DNA of 8,489 bases. It comes from Clostridia bacterium (GTDB taxonomy: Bacteria; CBDUZB01; JAGLHV01). The stretch covers positions 1 through 8,489 of the forward strand of contig JAUVLC010000102.1 of assembly GCA_030595925.1 (NCBI GenBank), written 5' to 3'. Numbering within the stretch: position 1 is the first letter of the stretch; each line of letters begins with the position of its first letter. The position numbers were made by a program, and so were the translations under genes. The notes beneath the pieces are model-generated. The model saw only the letters and a list, made by a program, of their open reading frames with translations. It was not told the origin of the DNA and ran no database searches. Positions 6,857-8,489 of the stretch are shown here, piece after piece.

Positions 6857-8489
6857 TCACGCTTCCTCTAAAACACGTTTATATTCTACAGGCATCACTT
6901 TAATAAACTTTTTAATTTTATTTTCAAATTTATCCAAAACCGTTTTTGCCCGGAAACTCTGTGTATACAAATAATGTTTATTAACCAAATTATAAATGGT
7001 TATTTCATCCTCTTTATTAATTTTTTCCAACCCTACCATATCCAAATTGCAGTTATCTTTAAAATTACTTTTTTCATCGTAGACATAAGCAATTCCCCCC
7101 GACATTCCGGCAGCAAAATTTCTTCCTGTCTTCCCCAAAATAACGACTCTTCCTCCGGTCATATATTCACAACCGTGGTCTCCCACGCCTTCTACCACTG
7201 CATATAAACCGGAATTTCTGATACAAAATCTTTCCCCGGCAACCCCGCAAATATAAGCTTCACCTGCTATTGCACCATAAAAAGTCGTATTCCCAATAAT
7301 AATATTTTCCTCCGGCTTGTAATCCGTTTTTTTATCCGGATACACAATTATTTTCCCACCGGAAATACCTTTCCCGATATAATCATTAGCCAACCCCTCC
7401 AATTCAAAGGTTATTCCCTTAGCCAACCAGGCACCGAAACTCTGACCGGCCACACCCCTAAATTTAAAGTAAATAGTATCTTCCGGAAGGGCTTCCTCCC
7501 CATACCTTTTACAAAACTCTCCACTCAACATTGCCCCGGTGGTTCTATTTACATTTTTTATTTCCAATTCCATTTTTATTTTTTGCGCCTTTTCCAGGGC
7601 CGGCCGGGCATATTCAATAAGCTTTCGGTCCAAAACATCTTTAATCCCATGCTCCTGTTCGGTAATGCCATTAACCCCGTATGCTTTCCGTGGTGACACA
7701 TAGAAAATACGTGAATAATCAATATCTTTGGCCTTCCAGGGAATAATATCTTTATTTGTTTCTAACAATTCTGTTCTTCCAATCATTTCATCCATTTTAC
7801 TGATTCCCAATTCAGCCATAATTTCCCTTAATTCTTCAACTACAAAACGAAAATAATTTTCGATGTGCTCAGGTTTACCTTTAAACCTTTCCTGTAAAAC
7901 TTCATCCTGAGTAGCAACGCCTAATGAACAATTATTAAGATGGCAATGCCGCAGCATTAGACACCCTAAAACAACTAAAATTGTTGAACCAAAACCAAAT
8001 TCATCCGCTCCTAAAAGAGCTGCTATGGCTATATCCCGTCCCGTACGCATTTGTCCATCAGTTTGTAAGCGTACTCTGGAGCGTAAATTATTTAAAATCA
8101 GGGTTTGATGTGTTTCTGAAAGGCCTAACTCCCAGGGAAGTCCGGCATATCTTATTGAACTCCGGGGAGAGGCACCTGTCCCCCCATCTCCTCCGGAAAT
8201 TAAAATCATATCAGCATGTCCCTTAGCTACTCCGGCCGCAACTGTTCCTACGCCTGTTTCGGAAACAAGTTTCACGCTTATCCGGGCATCGGGATTAGTG
8301 TTTTTTAAGTCAAAAATTAATTGAGCTAAATCCTCAATTGAATAAATGTCATGATGGGGCGGAGGGGAAATCAAAATCACTCCCGGGGTAGTATAACGAA
8401 TCCGGGCAATAGCAGGGCTTACCTTGTGACCGGGAAGCTGCCCCCCTTCCCCGGGTTTTGCCCCTTGTGCTATTTTTATTTGCAATTCA
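6857..8489 (-). CDS. gltB: Glutamate synthase, large subunit, C-terminal third (5' end outside window)
   Basis: The frame is open through the window edge. The visible 543 residues begin mid-protein with [20 protein letters not shown], a hallmark of the FMN-binding synthase barrel, so no start is present here. Numbering from the Leu at 8485 as residue 1: K72 in VKLVSE; the glycine-rich FMN-binding stretch [10 protein letters not shown] (97-106); GADEFGFGS (159-167); and the 3Fe-4S cysteines C175-x5-C181-x4-C186 in [12 protein letters not shown]. The C-terminal GXGXG beta-helix domain follows (about 315-485, with [13 protein letters not shown] and [11 protein letters not shown]), then a short helical tail. 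Synthase and GXGXG domains in one chain mark the bacterial type. The N-terminal glutaminase and central domains should lie beyond the right edge, but the window cannot show this. The residue after the third cluster cysteine is Ser (CSLG), where CPxG is usual. Confidence 0.96.
   Translation of the reverse strand, partial: ELQIKIAQGAKPGEGGQLPGHKVSPAIARIRYTTPGVILISPPPHHDIYSIEDLAQLIFDLKNTNPDARISVKLVSETGVGTVAAGVAKGHADMILISGGDGGTGASPRSSIRYAGLPWELGLSETHQTLILNNLRSRVRLQTDGQMRTGRDIAIAALLGADEFGFGSTILVVLGCLMLRHCHLNNCSLGVATQDEVLQERFKGKPEHIENYFRFVVEELREIMAELGISKMDEMIGRTELLETNKDIIPWKAKDIDYSRIFYVSPRKAYGVNGITEQEHGIKDVLDRKLIEYARPALEKAQKIKMELEIKNVNRTTGAMLSGEFCKRYGEEALPEDTIYFKFRGVAGQSFGAWLAKGITFELEGLANDYIGKGISGGKIIVYPDKKTDYKPEENIIIGNTTFYGAIAGEAYICGVAGERFCIRNSGLYAVVEGVGDHGCEYMTGGRVVILGKTGRNFAAGMSGGIAYVYDEKSNFKDNCNLDMVGLEKINKEDEITIYNLVNKHYLYTQSFRAKTVLDKFENKIKKFIKVMPVEYKRVLEEA

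Overview
The window is ordinary bacterial chromosome carrying two housekeeping loci on the minus strand. In transcription order (high to low coordinates) these are the 3' third of gltB, complete gltD, complete carA and complete carB. The DNA is AT-rich, with many A/T runs in gaps and third codon positions. Bacterial-type glutamate synthase (synthase and C-terminal domains fused, with a separate small subunit) and a full-length two-part carbamoyl-phosphate synthetase show that this is a bacterium. The sequence does not fix the phylum. The A/T-rich background with families of GC-rich palindromic repeats between genes would fit a poorly sampled, environmental lineage, but that is a guess.

Layout: 1-62 is probably the last 19 codons of an unidentified plus-strand gene. 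63-465 is non-coding and holds palindromic element 1. 466-3687 is carB. 3688-3985 is a gap with element 2. 3986-5062 is carA. 5063-5376 is a gap holding a consensus promoter directed at carA and the expanded element 3. 5377-6822 is gltD. 6857-8489 is gltB, cut by the window edge.

How the genes work together: GltB and GltD form NADPH-dependent glutamate synthase, which converts glutamine plus 2-oxoglutarate into two glutamates. CarA and CarB use glutamine, bicarbonate and two ATP to make carbamoyl phosphate for pyrimidines and arginine. Both enzymes consume glutamine amide nitrogen. gltBD look co-transcribed (34-nt gap). carA has its own promoter 18 bp past the gltD stop.

The part worth a second look is the repeat family. 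Three elements occupy the three large gaps. Each is a pair of inverted GTAG-plus-hairpin units around an exactly 18-nt linker, which is the architecture of REP doublets (REPIN/BIME) mobilised by REP-associated tyrosine transposases. The copies share an asymmetric flank on one side, which orients them. Arm variants covary within each copy. The copy in the carA leader has grown into a 3 x 36-bp tandem array that the carA promoter should transcribe. No RAYT gene, other mobile element, RNA gene, CRISPR array or unknown protein system is visible, and the coding part of the window is conventional.
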